DNA from: Ligilactobacillus apodemi DSM 16634 = JCM 16172
GTDB taxonomy: Bacteria; Bacillota; Bacilli; Lactobacillales; Lactobacillaceae
Direction: 5' to 3'
Assembly: GCF_001434405.1 (NCBI RefSeq)
Contig: NZ_AZFT01000002.1
Span: 21,101 to 85,100, forward strand
DNA length: 64,000 nucleotides
Positions 7,971 to 16,956 of this stretch are shown piece after piece (position 1 is the first letter of the stretch; every line of letters begins with the position of its first letter). The translations under genes were made by a program, and so were the position numbers. Below the pieces are notes generated by a model. It was not told where the DNA came from. It searched no databases and saw only the letters and a program-made list of their open reading frames with translations.

Positions 7971-9770
7971 ATGGCATTACCATCACGAAAAGAGGTACCA
8001 ACAGACTTAACTTGGGACTTGAGCGCTCTTTATCCCAATGACGCAGCTTGGGAACGTGATCTCACTAAACTCGCAACTGAAGTTTCAAAATTTCAAACTG
8101 ATTTCACAGACCAACTCACTACCCCAGAACAATTAGTTGCTGCGCTCACAGCTTTAGAAGCGATCGAACAAAAGGCAACTTTTATTGAACATTATGCCTT
8201 CCTACAACAGGCAACCGACATGACCGATCCACATTACAATGAACTTTTGACTAAAGCCGACCAAGCTTTAGCTCAAAAAGACGCCAAACTTGCCTTTTTT
8301 ACTATCCAAGCGGCCAATAATTCGGCTGAGACCTTAGAAAAAGTCATTCAATTAGCCCCACGTTTTGCGTCAGTCATCCGCCATCTCAAACAAGATAAAA
8401 AAAGCCTTTTGGCACCACAAACAGAAGCAACTTTAGCGTTACTCTCACCTACACTAAACGCTCCAGAAAACATTTATACTACTGCCCGTGCTGCTGATAT
8501 GGAGTTTTTAGACTTTGAAGTTGACGGCAAAACTTACCCAATGTCGTTTGTCTTATACGAAAATACCTACCAATATCATCCCAATAAAGAAGTTCGCCAC
8601 CGCGCCTTCAATGCTTTTTCGCAGACGTTAAAAAAATATCAAGACACGCTGGCAGCGACCTATTACACCAAAGTAGCTAGTGAAAAGACATTGGCGACTT
8701 TACGGGGCTATGATTCGGTATTTGACTATCTCCTTTCCAAACAAAAAGTCAGTTGTGAACTGTTTGACCGCCAGATCGATCTGATCTTAAATGAGCTCGG
8801 ACCGGTCATGCAACAATATGCGCGCTTGATCCAACAAGCTCACGGACTAGAACAGATGACTTTTGCTGACTTACAGATCGATCTAGATCCCGACTTTTCA
8901 CCTAAAGTTGCCTTGGCTGATGCCCCTAGTTATATCAAAGAGGCCGTCGCACCACTAGGCAAAAACTACCAAGACATGGTCATGGAAGCTTTTCCTAAGC
9001 GTTGGGTCGATTTTGCCTTAAATGCCGGCAAAGAAACGGGGGGCTTTGAAACTACCCCTTATAACGCCCACCCTTACATCTTGATGTCATGGACCAATGA
9101 ACTCGCCGATGTTTATACGTTAGTTCACGAGTTAGGCCATGCCGGGCAAGCTATTTTGACCATGCAAAATAACTCGATCTTAGGCTGTGACCCTTCGATG
9201 TATCTGATCGAAGCACCATCCACTTTCAACGAATTGTTGTTGACACATTCTTTGACCGCTAAGACCGCTGATCCGCGCACTAAACGCTTCGCTTACACTA
9301 AGATGTTAACTAACACGTTTTACCATAATTTCGTGACTCATTTACTTGAAGCCGCCTTTCAAAGAGAAGTTTACCAATTGGTCGATCAAGGTAAGACCTT
9401 TGACGGAGCTAAACTTTGCTCCATAAAAAAACAAGTCTTACAAAAATTTTGGGGCGATGCCGTTGTGATCGATGACCGTGCGGCTTTGACTTGGATGCGA
9501 CAATCACACTATTACATGGGACTTTATTCTTACACTTATTCAGCAGGCTTAACAATCGCCACACAAGCCTTTTTGAAATTACTCGCTGAGCCACAAAAAG
9601 AAGTTGCTGCTTGGGTTGATTTCTTAAAACTAGGTGACCAACTACCACCACTTGAAGCAGCTAAAGTTGCTGGGGTTGATATTTCCACGGAAACACCGTT
9701 AAAAAATACGATCGCCTTTTTAGCGCAAACAGTTGAACAAATCAAAGAATTGAGCACACAGCTCGACTAA
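7971..9770 (+). CDS. pepF: Oligoendopeptidase F (M3 zinc metallopeptidase)
   Basis: 599 residues, the usual length for PepF, a cytosolic peptidase cutting oligopeptides of about 7-17 residues. The zinc motif HELGH with flanking GQA lies near residue 385, and the downstream Glu of EAPSTFNELL supplies the third ligand. The ribosome site GGGGG stands 8-10 bases before the ATG. It has its own extended -10 promoter and a strong terminator, so it is monocistronic. Confidence 0.93.
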   Translation: MALPSRKEVPTDLTWDLSALYPNDAAWERDLTKLATEVSKFQTDFTDQLTTPEQLVAALTALEAIEQKATFIEHYAFLQQATDMTDPHYNELLTKADQALAQKDAKLAFFTIQAANNSAETLEKVIQLAPRFASVIRHLKQDKKSLLAPQTEATLALLSPTLNAPENIYTTARAADMEFLDFEVDGKTYPMSFVLYENTYQYHPNKEVRHRAFNAFSQTLKKYQDTLAATYYTKVASEKTLATLRGYDSVFDYLLSKQKVSCELFDRQIDLILNELGPVMQQYARLIQQAHGLEQMTFADLQIDLDPDFSPKVALADAPSYIKEAVAPLGKNYQDMVMEAFPKRWVDFALNAGKETGGFETTPYNAHPYILMSWTNELADVYTLVHELGHAGQAILTMQNNSILGCDPSMYLIEAPSTFNELLLTHSLTAKTADPRTKRFAYTKMLTNTFYHNFVTHLLEAAFQREVYQLVDQGKTFDGAKLCSIKKQVLQKFWGDAVVIDDRAALTWMRQSHYYMGLYSYTYSAGLTIATQAFLKLLAEPQKEVAAWVDFLKLGDQLPPLEAAKVAGVDISTETPLKNTIAFLAQTVEQIKELSTQLD

Positions 9771-9815
9771 ACGTTTCATGTGAAACAAATAAACAGTGAT
9801 ATAAGTTTCTGTGTT

Positions 9816-9865
9816 AAAAGAAGACTATTCGAATTTTTTTGAAAAATTCGAATAGTCTTCTTTTT
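9816..9865. terminator. Terminator of pepF
   Basis: Long stem, left arm about 9816-9838 and right arm about 9842-9864, containing AGAAGACTATTCGAA and its complement, with a T-run on the plus strand. Confidence 0.9.
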
Positions 9866-10058
9866 ATTATTTGATGGTATTTTAAATTATTAGTGAATAT
9901 TTTTCATCCGTTTATATCCATACGCATAGCGCTTAAAGCTAATACGATCATTATTTGAATCTACATAGTAATTCATCTTCAGCATCATAATACTTATTCA
10001 TCACTTTGCGTTCATCCGATCTTCAACACTAGGTTTCTTCATTATTTTGGGAAAAATG
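9866..10058. other. Intergenic stretch with a possible gene remnant
   Basis: No convincing gene. On the minus strand a 28-codon open frame (9890-9976) ends in YGYKRMKNIH and reads like the C-terminal end of a protein, preceded by stops in all useful frames. I take it as a possible vestige only. Confidence 0.3.
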
Positions 10059-10085
10059 TAAAAAGAGACCGTAATACAAGTCTCT
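10059..10085 (-). terminator. Terminator of the small membrane protein gene
   Basis: On the minus strand AGAGAC and GTCTCT (10064-10085) form a stem followed by TTTTT. A further GTCTCT at 10112-10117 could offer an alternative pairing. Confidence 0.5.
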
Positions 10086-10175
10086 AAAAAACCATACCAC
10101 AGTCTCTTTTATAAAATCGTTATGAAGTAGCGATGTTTGTTGTCTTACTGTTTATATAAATTGAATTATCATAGA

Positions 10176-10344
10176 TTATCCTTTTTTACGTCTATTGCTT
10201 GGAAGTACGAAATAGGATACTATAATTATTCCCCAAACAACAAATGATATCCAGCCACTTTTTATAGAATTAATCAATAAAAAGCAACACTACACAAAGT
10301 ATAGTAATAACTAATTTGTCATAATTCCTATTAATCCACTTCAT
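10176..10344 (-). pseudogene. Small membrane protein gene, frameshifted in a T5 run
   Basis: An ATG at 10344 with a good AAGGTG ribosome site opens a frame that stops after 24 residues. Dropping one T from the five-T run near 10279-10283 restores about 55 residues with two hydrophobic segments and a basic end (SNRRKKG). It begins 12 bases after the stop of the secreted-protein gene, so the two would be translationally linked. A secreted protein followed by a small basic membrane protein recalls bacteriocin/immunity pairs, but no family is recognised. Confidence 0.5.
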
Positions 10345-10356
10345 AATTATCACCTT

Positions 10357-10884
10357 CTACTGAAATCCAAATGCGCCGACTGATCTAGTGATATAATTGT
10401 AGTCAAACCAAATTCCATGAGGTGAATTTTGCATTGCAACGCCTAAAGTTGCCATCACTCCAGCAGCAATCTTATGTGGAATCCAAATTCCCATTGTTTT
10501 CAAATCTTGTTTAGATATGAAGACTCTAGCATAATTCCACTTAAAAACTACTGTTGTAATACCAGCTTTTCTAAAATAAAATTGATTTAGATTATAAAAC
10601 TCGCCATTATTTTCTACAATAAGAACTGTGTCCATTTTATCATTTTGATTTAACGACTTATTTAATTGCTGATTAGCCAAATCAACTTTACTATTAACTT
10701 CTTCAACTTCTTGACTATTGAGTTCATTATTAATTTCTGGTGCAACGTAGAATTTCTTTTCTACTTCAGAGTACTTAACATACTTATCGGCAATTTGTTC
10801 AATTTCTTCTGAGCTTCTGGTTGCAGTATCGGCATTAGCCACATTACTACCCCATGTCACAAAACCAATGAATAACATAACCAT
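10357..10884 (-). CDS. Secreted protein of unknown function, probably with a damaged N-terminus
   Basis: Residues 1-18 are a hydrophobic core ending in NVANA|DT, like a signal-peptide cleavage site, but no positively charged n-region and no ribosome site precede the ATG at 10884. Just upstream in frame lie AKRAVA-like codons and then a stop, so the true start appears lost. The mature part has a charged alpha-helical region (about 25-75, rich in E, N, K), then a C-terminal region with several Trp and Gly (KWNYARVF, MGIWIPHK, GIWFDYNY). No family recognised. It could be a decayed bacteriocin-like or cell-surface protein. Confidence 0.5.
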   Translation of the reverse strand: MVMLFIGFVTWGSNVANADTATRSSEEIEQIADKYVKYSEVEKKFYVAPEINNELNSQEVEEVNSKVDLANQQLNKSLNQNDKMDTVLIVENNGEFYNLNQFYFRKAGITTVVFKWNYARVFISKQDLKTMGIWIPHKIAAGVMATLGVAMQNSPHGIWFDYNYITRSVGAFGFQ

Positions 10885-11284
10885 TGCAACAGCCCGCTTA
10901 GCAAGCGTTTACACACATATTGTAGCAAAGGCTTATGTTTTGCGCAATATTTTCAAAAAGAGAAGTATTACATACTATTTAAATATAACTATCACATAAA
11001 TTCTATCTCTCTACTAACTATTTATCCGCAAAAGAGAAAAATAGTACGAAATTTAGCATTAGACTATGGTTCTTTATTTGGCATTAGCCATAATTGTTAT
11101 AAAGTTGAAATAGCTTGTTTTAAGCCTTACTCCCAGATATAGGAGGCTTCCACAAACATTTTTTACGAAAAAAGTGGCGTTATTTGATATTTGATTGGCA
11201 TCATATGATGTTACTTTTTATCTTGTCCACTATATAATTTAGCCAACAACGAACATAAGCTAAATTTTTAGGGAGGAATTTTTT
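10885..11284. other. AT-rich intergenic region upstream of the SDR gene
   Basis: About 400 bp without a supported gene. It contains a perfect palindrome CATCATATGATG near 11200 and a TATAAT box near 11233 that could serve the SDR gene at 11285; a clear -35 box is missing. Confidence 0.4.
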
Positions 11285-12079
11285 ATGGCAAACAAAACTG
11301 CTTTGATCACTGGTGCTACTGGCGGCTTAGGGATGGAATTCGTTAAACTCCATGCCAAAAATGGTGATAATTTGGTCTTAGTCGGACGAAATCCGCAAAA
11401 ACTGGCCCAACTTGAAGAAACTATCACACAACGCTACCAAGTCGACGTCCTAACTATTGCAGTCGACTTTGCTCAATTCGATGCGGCGGAACAAATTTTT
11501 GCCAAATTACAAGAAACTAAGACGACTAAAATCGACTACTTGATCAATAACGCCGGTTTAGGTGGGTTAGGAACCTTTATTGAAAGGACAAGTGAACAAG
11601 ATATCAATATGGCCACGGTGAATATGATCACCCCAACTAAGTTGCTCAAACTGATCTTGCCCCAAATGGTAGAGCGAGAACAAGGTCATATTTTAAATGT
11701 TTCATCAGCAGCAGCTTTGATCCCCGGACCATTGCAGGCAGAATACTTCGCTACTAAAGCGTATTTAACCTCATTAAGTAACGCCTTGTGGTACGAACTA
11801 AAAGATACTGGCGTAACCGTGACTGCCTTGATGCCTGGTGCCATGGATACCGGTTTTATCGAGGCAGGTGGCCTAACTGGTACCAAAATATTTGCCAATG
11901 CTGGTAGTCCTAAAAAAGTTGCCGCAAAAGCTTATCAAGCGATGTTAGCTGGCAAATTGAATGTCTTTGCGGGCTTTTCTAATTGGCAAACACCCTTTGT
12001 CGGCATGATGCCTCTAGTACCTAAAAAGCAAATGATGAGTTTTATCGCTGATATCCAGTCTAAAGATCAGCCAAAATAG
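11285..12079 (+). CDS. Short-chain dehydrogenase/reductase (classical SDR)
   Basis: 264 residues with a Rossmann motif TGATGGLG (residues 9-16), NNAG, the catalytic Ser in VSSAAA and a YxxxK (YFATK). The Arg in VGRN following beta2 suggests NADP(H). It resembles the YqjQ/DltE-like branch of uncertain substrate. The ATG has GGGAGG about 8 bases upstream. An AraC regulator gene follows within 14 bases, so they are co-transcribed and probably functionally linked. Confidence 0.85.
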   Translation: MANKTALITGATGGLGMEFVKLHAKNGDNLVLVGRNPQKLAQLEETITQRYQVDVLTIAVDFAQFDAAEQIFAKLQETKTTKIDYLINNAGLGGLGTFIERTSEQDINMATVNMITPTKLLKLILPQMVEREQGHILNVSSAAALIPGPLQAEYFATKAYLTSLSNALWYELKDTGVTVTALMPGAMDTGFIEAGGLTGTKIFANAGSPKKVAAKAYQAMLAGKLNVFAGFSNWQTPFVGMMPLVPKKQMMSFIADIQSKDQPK

Positions 12080-12093
12080 GATAGGTGAGCTTA

Positions 12094-13077
12094 GTGGAAA
12101 AATTTATGATTGATGGCCAATATGAAAAACTATTAGTGGCTAACCAGCTAGATCCTAAAAAAGTGCTCCAAATCGCAAAGCTACCGCGCGATACTTTTGC
12201 TCATCAGCACTTAAAACTAACAGAACAAGAGTATTTTGCGCTGATCAATGCCATTGAAACCTTAGCAAACGACCCTCTTTTTGCGACCAAATTAGTTGCT
12301 AGCGATGACATCGAAACTTTTTCACCCCCTATTTTTGCTGCTTACTGTAGCAAAAACGGCTATCAGTTTCTCAAAAGACTTGCTCAGTATAAAAAATTGA
12401 TCGGTCCTGTTATCTATGAGCTCACCTCACAGCAAGATGTTGTAACGGTCACATTGACTACCTTTAGTGCTAAAGAAATTTTGCCCCCATTCTTTGTTAA
12501 AAGTGAATTTGCTTTTATGATGCACCTGATTTCAAGTGCAACTAATCAAAAAATCAAGCCGGTAAAAATCACCGCAACTTTCCAAGATGATAGTGTTGCG
12601 CTCATCGAGTATTACGGCGTTCACTTTGAGTTTGCTTCTAGCAATACGATCACCTTTAAACTAACTGATCTCTTGTTTCCTTTTACCACAGAAAACACCT
12701 CCATGCTTGAATACCTCGAACCCGAATTGAAAAAGAAACTCGCCGAGCTAGCCGTTGATGAGTCATACGCCAAACGAGTCCGCACTGCACTAGTTGAACT
12801 CTTACCCCGAGGAAAAGCTGCAATTGGAGCTATCGCCCAGTCACTTGGAGTCAGCAAGCGAACTTTACAGCGAAAATTAAAAAGTGAAAACACTAGCTTT
12901 CAACAGCAATTAACTGCCACACGCGAAATGTTAGCTAAAAACTATCTCTTAAATGACACGCTAACTCCTGATGATATCGCTTTTCTCTTAGCCTACCAAG
13001 AAACCAATTCATTTCTGCGAGCCTTTAATGCTTGGACGGGCATGAGTGCTCAAAAATACCGGCAAGAAAAAAGCTGA
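12094..13077 (+). CDS. AraC-family regulator (Arabinose_bd-like N-domain)
   Basis: N-terminal ligand-binding domain of the OruR/ArgR-like type (about 20-190) and a C-terminal AraC HTH (about 230-325) with SLGVSKRTLQRKLK and the end motif AFNAWTGMSAQKYR. GTG at 12094 follows AGGTGAG by 4-5 bases; GTG at 12085 is possible but sits in that site. It directly follows the SDR gene. Its ligand is unknown; a role in controlling the SDR gene is inferred from the operon only. Confidence 0.85.
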   Translation: MEKFMIDGQYEKLLVANQLDPKKVLQIAKLPRDTFAHQHLKLTEQEYFALINAIETLANDPLFATKLVASDDIETFSPPIFAAYCSKNGYQFLKRLAQYKKLIGPVIYELTSQQDVVTVTLTTFSAKEILPPFFVKSEFAFMMHLISSATNQKIKPVKITATFQDDSVALIEYYGVHFEFASSNTITFKLTDLLFPFTTENTSMLEYLEPELKKKLAELAVDESYAKRVRTALVELLPRGKAAIGAIAQSLGVSKRTLQRKLKSENTSFQQQLTATREMLAKNYLLNDTLTPDDIAFLLAYQETNSFLRAFNAWTGMSAQKYRQEKS

Positions 13078-13105
13078 ACCATTGACCAACATGAACCCCC
13101 ACCAC

Positions 13106-13151
13106 AAAAAGATGTTACAAAAGCTAGCCACAACTTTTGTCACGTCTTTTT
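13106..13151. terminator. Bidirectional terminator with G-U pairs
   Basis: AAAAGATGTTACAAAAG pairs with CTTTTGTCACGTCTTTT (two positions pair as G-U or mismatch depending on strand), with T-rich ends both ways. It separates the convergent AraC and 13153-13818 genes. Confidence 0.75.
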
Positions 13152-13152
13152 A

Positions 13153-13818
13153 TTATCTGTTACTCATGCTAAAATACGCACTCATCGAATTATAGTCTTT
13201 TTGGGTAATTGCCGTTAAGGTCATAAAAACTAGCAACTGCCCTAAGATCTTGACCACTTCATTTGGGGTCAGCCGTTCAGGTGTTAACGGCCGTTCATCA
13301 GCATCGACCAACTGGTAATACGCCACGTCGCGGTAAGAAAAAACGCCTAAAGTAAAAAATGTCATCGTCGCCAAAGCTTCTTTTTTAGGGTCCTTTATAC
13401 TGTCATTGACCATGATCGTCAGTTTAGCGGTCGGTTCGACCCAGATCTCTTGGCTAGCAAATAATTCATCTAAGCCACAAAAAGTTAACCGTGGCTTTGG
13501 TTTTGCAGGTAAAGCGTTTAGTTCGTGCTTTAATTCCCACAATTTTTGCTTAAAAATGCGTAAAACTTGTTCATCACCTAAGCGCGTATTATCCGACAGG
13601 TAAAGTCCATCTGAAGCTAACGAAACGGGATAGTACATACAACCAGAAACCATTTTTTTGCCCGTCCATAACCGCTTATCCGTTAACAAGTTGCCATACT
13701 CAGGATACCGTACTTGTGCTTGCCGCAATGTTTTACCAAAATTTCCGATCAAATTAAGTGCCATCCCCGTGATATTTTGGTCATTTAAATACATCGTTAC
13801 AAAATCTTTGACCTTCAT
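13153..13818 (-). CDS. Conserved-looking protein of unknown function
   Basis: 221 residues from the ATG at 13818 (MKVKDFVTMYLND), chosen because GAGGTGG lies 6 bases upstream; an upstream GTG is inside that site. No signal peptide, a mixed alpha/beta composition, and a possible amphipathic end. A DtxR/MntR-like box lies about 66 bp upstream of the start codon. I do not recognise the family and cannot assign a role. Confidence 0.6.
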   Translation of the reverse strand: MKVKDFVTMYLNDQNITGMALNLIGNFGKTLRQAQVRYPEYGNLLTDKRLWTGKKMVSGCMYYPVSLASDGLYLSDNTRLGDEQVLRIFKQKLWELKHELNALPAKPKPRLTFCGLDELFASQEIWVEPTAKLTIMVNDSIKDPKKEALATMTFFTLGVFSYRDVAYYQLVDADERPLTPERLTPNEVVKILGQLLVFMTLTAITQKDYNSMSAYFSMSNR

Positions 13819-13883
13819 AAGCCCCACCTCTTTTTATTTTTCACCTTGATAATAGCATACATTTCGGGTTAACGGAACATTTT

Positions 13884-13899
13884 ATTAGGCGCACCTAAT
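13884..13899. promoter_or_regulatory. TTAGG-N4-CCTAA dyad, metal-regulator-like box
   Basis: ATTAGG CGCA CCTAAT, arms perfect over six bases. The layout equals DtxR/MntR/IdeR-type sites (TTAGGnnnnCCTAA). It sits between the unknown gene at 13153-13818 and the ferrochelatase gene. The regulator is not in the window. Confidence 0.4.
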
Positions 13900-13907
13900 T
13901 TAGATAA

Positions 13908-13938
13908 AAAAATAAAAATCAACCACTTAAGGCTGATT
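13908..13938 (-). terminator. Terminator of hemH
   Basis: Minus-strand stem formed by AAAAATCAGCC and GGTTGATTTTT around a short AT loop, with T-run. It ends just before the hemH stop. Confidence 0.75.
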
Positions 13939-13939
13939 T

Positions 13940-14878
13940 TTATTTAACTAAATCATTTAATAAAGCGATAAATTGCGGGTCATCGTTTAAGCATGGCACC
14001 ACATCAAAGAGCTCGCCACCAGCTTTAGTAAAGACTTCCGCATTTTCGATCTCTAACTCATGTAAAGTTTCTAAACAGTCAGAGACAAACGAAGGTGAAA
14101 CAACTAAGATCTTCTTAGTCCCTTGTTTTGGTAATTCAGCGATCGTCTGATCAAATGCTGGCGTCAACCATTCAGCTGGACCAAATTTCGATTGGTAAGT
14201 GTGGAGCATCTCTACTTCTGGCAAACGTTCTTTTAACGCTGCCGTCGTTTCTTGACACTGTTGTTCATACGGATCGCCCTTATCAACGTAGCTCTTAGGA
14301 ATCCCATGATAAGAGATCACCAATTTATCATAAGCTTTTTGATCCCATTTTTCCTTGATTTTACTTGCTAATAAGTCTAAGTAGGCTTCCTTTTCATAAA
14401 ACGAAGTCACGAATCTTAAGTTTGGCACATAAGTCCGGCGGTGAAAGAATTTCAAGACAGCATCATTGACCGAGCCTACCGTCGTTGTTGAATATTGAGG
14501 ATAAAGCGCAATGATCCGCAGATCGGTGATCTTTTCAGCTTCAAACTCGGCCAAAACATGTGGAATACTTGGTTCGCTGTAACTAAAGGCATATTTGACA
14601 CTGGTGTCAGGATTGAGCGCTTGTAATAAGTCACGTTGCCGTTCAGTATAATATTTTAAAGGTGAACCATATTCATCTGACCAGATCTCTTGGTAAAGAG
14701 CCGCAGATTTTTGCGGACGCTTAGGCAAGATCATTAACTCTAAAATTGGCTTCCAAATAATATCTGGCGTGTCGATCACGCGTTTATCACCTAAGAATTT
14801 GCGCAAGTAAGGGCGCAAATGTTTGGCATCTGGCTGTTCTGGCGTACCTAAATTGATCAGTAAAATTCCTTTTTTCAT
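13940..14878 (-). CDS. hemH: Ferrochelatase (coproporphyrin III type)
   Basis: 312 residues, normal family length. GILLINLGTPEQPD at the start, the metal-site His in ISYHGIPKSYVDKGDPY, and SPSFVSDCLETLHELEIE with the conserved Glu. It inserts iron into a porphyrin in the cytosol. No other haem-synthesis gene lies near, as is usual for lactobacilli that keep hemH alone and may metallate imported porphyrin. A small HTH gene lies upstream in the same direction. Confidence 0.93.
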   Translation of the reverse strand: MKKGILLINLGTPEQPDAKHLRPYLRKFLGDKRVIDTPDIIWKPILELMILPKRPQKSAALYQEIWSDEYGSPLKYYTERQRDLLQALNPDTSVKYAFSYSEPSIPHVLAEFEAEKITDLRIIALYPQYSTTTVGSVNDAVLKFFHRRTYVPNLRFVTSFYEKEAYLDLLASKIKEKWDQKAYDKLVISYHGIPKSYVDKGDPYEQQCQETTAALKERLPEVEMLHTYQSKFGPAEWLTPAFDQTIAELPKQGTKKILVVSPSFVSDCLETLHELEIENAEVFTKAGGELFDVVPCLNDDPQFIALLNDLVK

Positions 14879-14919
14879 CTTCTATCCTCATTATTCATTA
14901 TTTTACACACATTAACTTC

Positions 14920-15201
14920 CTAGCGATTCATTCCATCTAAATGTTTTTCATATAATACTTGTGCGATCGAACTTGGTAAAATTTTTTGTTCGACTAAAAA
15001 ATCTAAATAACCTTTAAAATCTGCATCCCCGTTTGTCTGCGGTAATAAATCCGTTTTCAGTTTATCGATCCGTTTTTTTAATACAAAATAAGACATCCCC
15101 GTCATATTTGATAGCTTGGACAACTTAAAATCTGCATCAGCTAATTGATACAACAAACTAACGTCATCTTGATCTAAAAGATCATACCATTTTTTTGTCA
15201 C
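14920..15201 (-). CDS. Small helix-turn-helix protein, Mga-like N-domain
   Basis: 93 residues from a GTG at 15201, preceded by AAGGGGA at 5 bases; upstream ATGs at 15219 and 15237 lack a separate site. The segment FKLSKLSNMTGMSYFVLKKRID looks like a HTH of the Mga/HTH_11 kind, without any effector domain. It could be a stand-alone regulator or a truncated larger one. A TATAAT box at 15253-15258 (minus) precedes it. Confidence 0.55.
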   Translation of the reverse strand: MTKKWYDLLDQDDVSLLYQLADADFKLSKLSNMTGMSYFVLKKRIDKLKTDLLPQTNGDADFKGYLDFLVEQKILPSSIAQVLYEKHLDGMNR

Positions 15202-15459
15202 AATGATCCCCTTCTTCATCAAAAAAAATAGTAGCACTTACATTTCATAACCATTATATACTAGCTAATCGTCAAAAAGTGATTCTAAAGCATTTCTTAG
15301 GCAATTATAATCTCTAAAATTTATACATATTCAATAAAATTCAAATAAATTTGATTTTTTTTAAACAATATAAAATTTATTTTTCTTTTAAAATAAGGTT
15401 TTCCTTATCAAAGCATATTTATATTAAAAGTCAATAGCCATTATTTATTTTTGGGGGTA

Positions 15460-15784
15460 TATACTTACATCGTTGAGTGATAACTGTTCTCCATTATAGG
15501 CAAAATGACGGTAAAATCTCAACTATCCATAATAAAAGAGGTGATGATCCGTTGCTGTTTCGGTTAGGTAACGTAAGCCATAACTCCATTAGTGGCTTGC
15601 TAACCCACATTCACTATCCTGACAGCCGGCCTACTGATCAACTGGATGGAGTAGATTCCCTAACAACATCCTGCTTAACTTTAGCTACTTTTCCCAGCGG
15701 TCAGTTTGTTTCATTGATCTCACTCTCTAACTAATAATTGCCAAAAGACGACAAGCAAGACTACCCCCTTGCTTGTCGTCTTTT
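15460..15784 (+). ncRNA. Candidate non-coding transcript or orphan leader
   Basis: A block of higher GC than its AT-rich flanks, ending in an excellent intrinsic terminator and containing nested complementary segments: GGTTAG/CTAACC enclosing AAGCCA/TGGCTT at about 15563-15605. TATACT at 15460-15465 could be a -10 box, but no -35 is clear. The only open frame has no ribosome site. No gene follows on the plus strand, so this is not an obvious riboswitch. I could not match it to a known RNA family. Confidence 0.35.
15743..15784 (+). terminator. Strong intrinsic terminator of the candidate RNA
   Basis: 17-base arms (15743-15759 and 15768-15784) around ACTACCCC-like loop, ending TTTTG. Confidence 0.85.
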
Positions 15785-16200
15785 GTTAGCGCGTTTTTTG
15801 CACAGTTAACAGCTTATTTTTGAAATGAGCTCGGACAACTATTTCTCATATCCTTTCCCCTGAGAGCTAGCAAACATCGCAACGTTAGCTAGATTTAGTA
15901 AATAGCTCTTGTGACATATAAATAAATTATGCTTTTTCTTGCTTCCATCGTTTTGGGCGAAGCGCGACATTTTATAGCCTGATCTTTCAGGTGAATGTGT
16001 ATTGGATTAATTTGATTAAGAACAGTCTCAAAAAATAGTGTCTGCGCCAATTTTAGCTGAAAGTAGGAAACTAAAAGCGATACAGTGCTACTTCTATACC
16101 TAAAACAGATGTTAATTAATAAAGATACATTTCAGATATACCGATAATAGTTTATCTTCCTTATATATCTATTTTGTATCCTAAAACCAAAAGAACACAA
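15785..16200. other. Non-coding stretch, nothing recognised
   Basis: About 415 bp between the terminator at 15784 and the racemase terminator. Both strands are broken by stops; I see no gene, repeat or clear promoter. Confidence 0.5.
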
Positions 16201-16236
16201 AACAGCGACAACCTAAATTAACGAGTTGTCGCTGTT
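16201..16236 (-). terminator. Terminator of the murE-D-Asp ligase-racemase operon
   Basis: AACAGCGACAAC (16201-16212) pairs with GTTGTCGCTGTT (16225-16236); TTTTG follows on the minus strand. Confidence 0.8.
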
Positions 16237-16242
16237 AGTTAG

Positions 16243-16950
16243 TTATTTTTGTGTTTTATTAGCCCATTGGATCGTGCGGTCGACTAAAGTTGATTGGCTG
16301 TCTACAATTGGTAGATCGGTGATAGGTTCGCGTTCTTGGGCAAGTGATAATTCAGTACACCCTAAGATCACGACATCACACCCGGTTTCTTTGATCATTT
16401 GTGCTACTAGATCATGGAATAATTTACCATTGACAATATCTTGTTCTTTGATATCATCATAGATCAATTCATCGGTCATCTTTTGCACAGCGGGGCTTGG
16501 TTTGGCTAATTCATAACCAGCCGCCAAGATCTCTTTATCATAGATCTGATCACGGATCGTTCCCCGCGTTGCCACTAAGCCAACTTTTCTAGCTTCAGGG
16601 TAGCGGTTGCCGACTTCTTTAACGGTTTCTTTGGGCATGTGCAAAATCGGAACATCGACTGCTTTAGCCAATTCATCGTAGAAATAATGCGCCGTATTAC
16701 ATGGCAACGTGAAAAAATCAGGTCCTAAGGTCGCATACTGTTTGAAATCTTCGATCAATTCCGGCAAGGGATCAGGCTTAGTATTATCTAAAATAAATGC
16801 CGTTCTATCGGGAACAGTTGCATGGTTGACCAAGGTATAGTTGTAGTAATCTTGGTCTTTATGCGCCTTAGTCCGTAAATTTAATTGATGAATATAGCTT
16901 TCGGTCGCCATTGTTCCCATGCCACCGATAATTGTAAAAAAATTCTTCAT
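16243..16950 (-). CDS. Aspartate racemase (Asp/Glu racemase family)
   Basis: 235 residues. The two catalytic cysteines are Cys84 (LPCNTAH) and Cys198 (LGCTELS), and the N-terminal IGGMGTMAT is typical of PLP-independent aspartate racemases. It converts L-Asp to D-Asp in the cytosol. The gene follows the D-aspartate ligase by 6 bases, its ribosome site AAAGGA lying in the end of that gene, so it supplies the ligase substrate for the peptidoglycan bridge. The arrangement matches the known racemase/ligase pair of Enterococcus faecium. Confidence 0.9.
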   Translation of the reverse strand: MKNFFTIIGGMGTMATESYIHQLNLRTKAHKDQDYYNYTLVNHATVPDRTAFILDNTKPDPLPELIEDFKQYATLGPDFFTLPCNTAHYFYDELAKAVDVPILHMPKETVKEVGNRYPEARKVGLVATRGTIRDQIYDKEILAAGYELAKPSPAVQKMTDELIYDDIKEQDIVNGKLFHDLVAQMIKETGCDVVILGCTELSLAQEREPITDLPIVDSQSTLVDRTIQWANKTQK

Positions 16951-16956
16951 AGTATC

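Noticed and set aside
9866..10058. Small protein gene ending YGYKRMKNIH
   Set aside because: 28 codons, no ribosome site, stops just upstream; kept only as a possible remnant.
15477..15734. 85-codon plus-strand frame in the 15.5-kb gap
   Set aside because: GTG start without ribosome site, composition unlike a protein, and the block looks like structured RNA.
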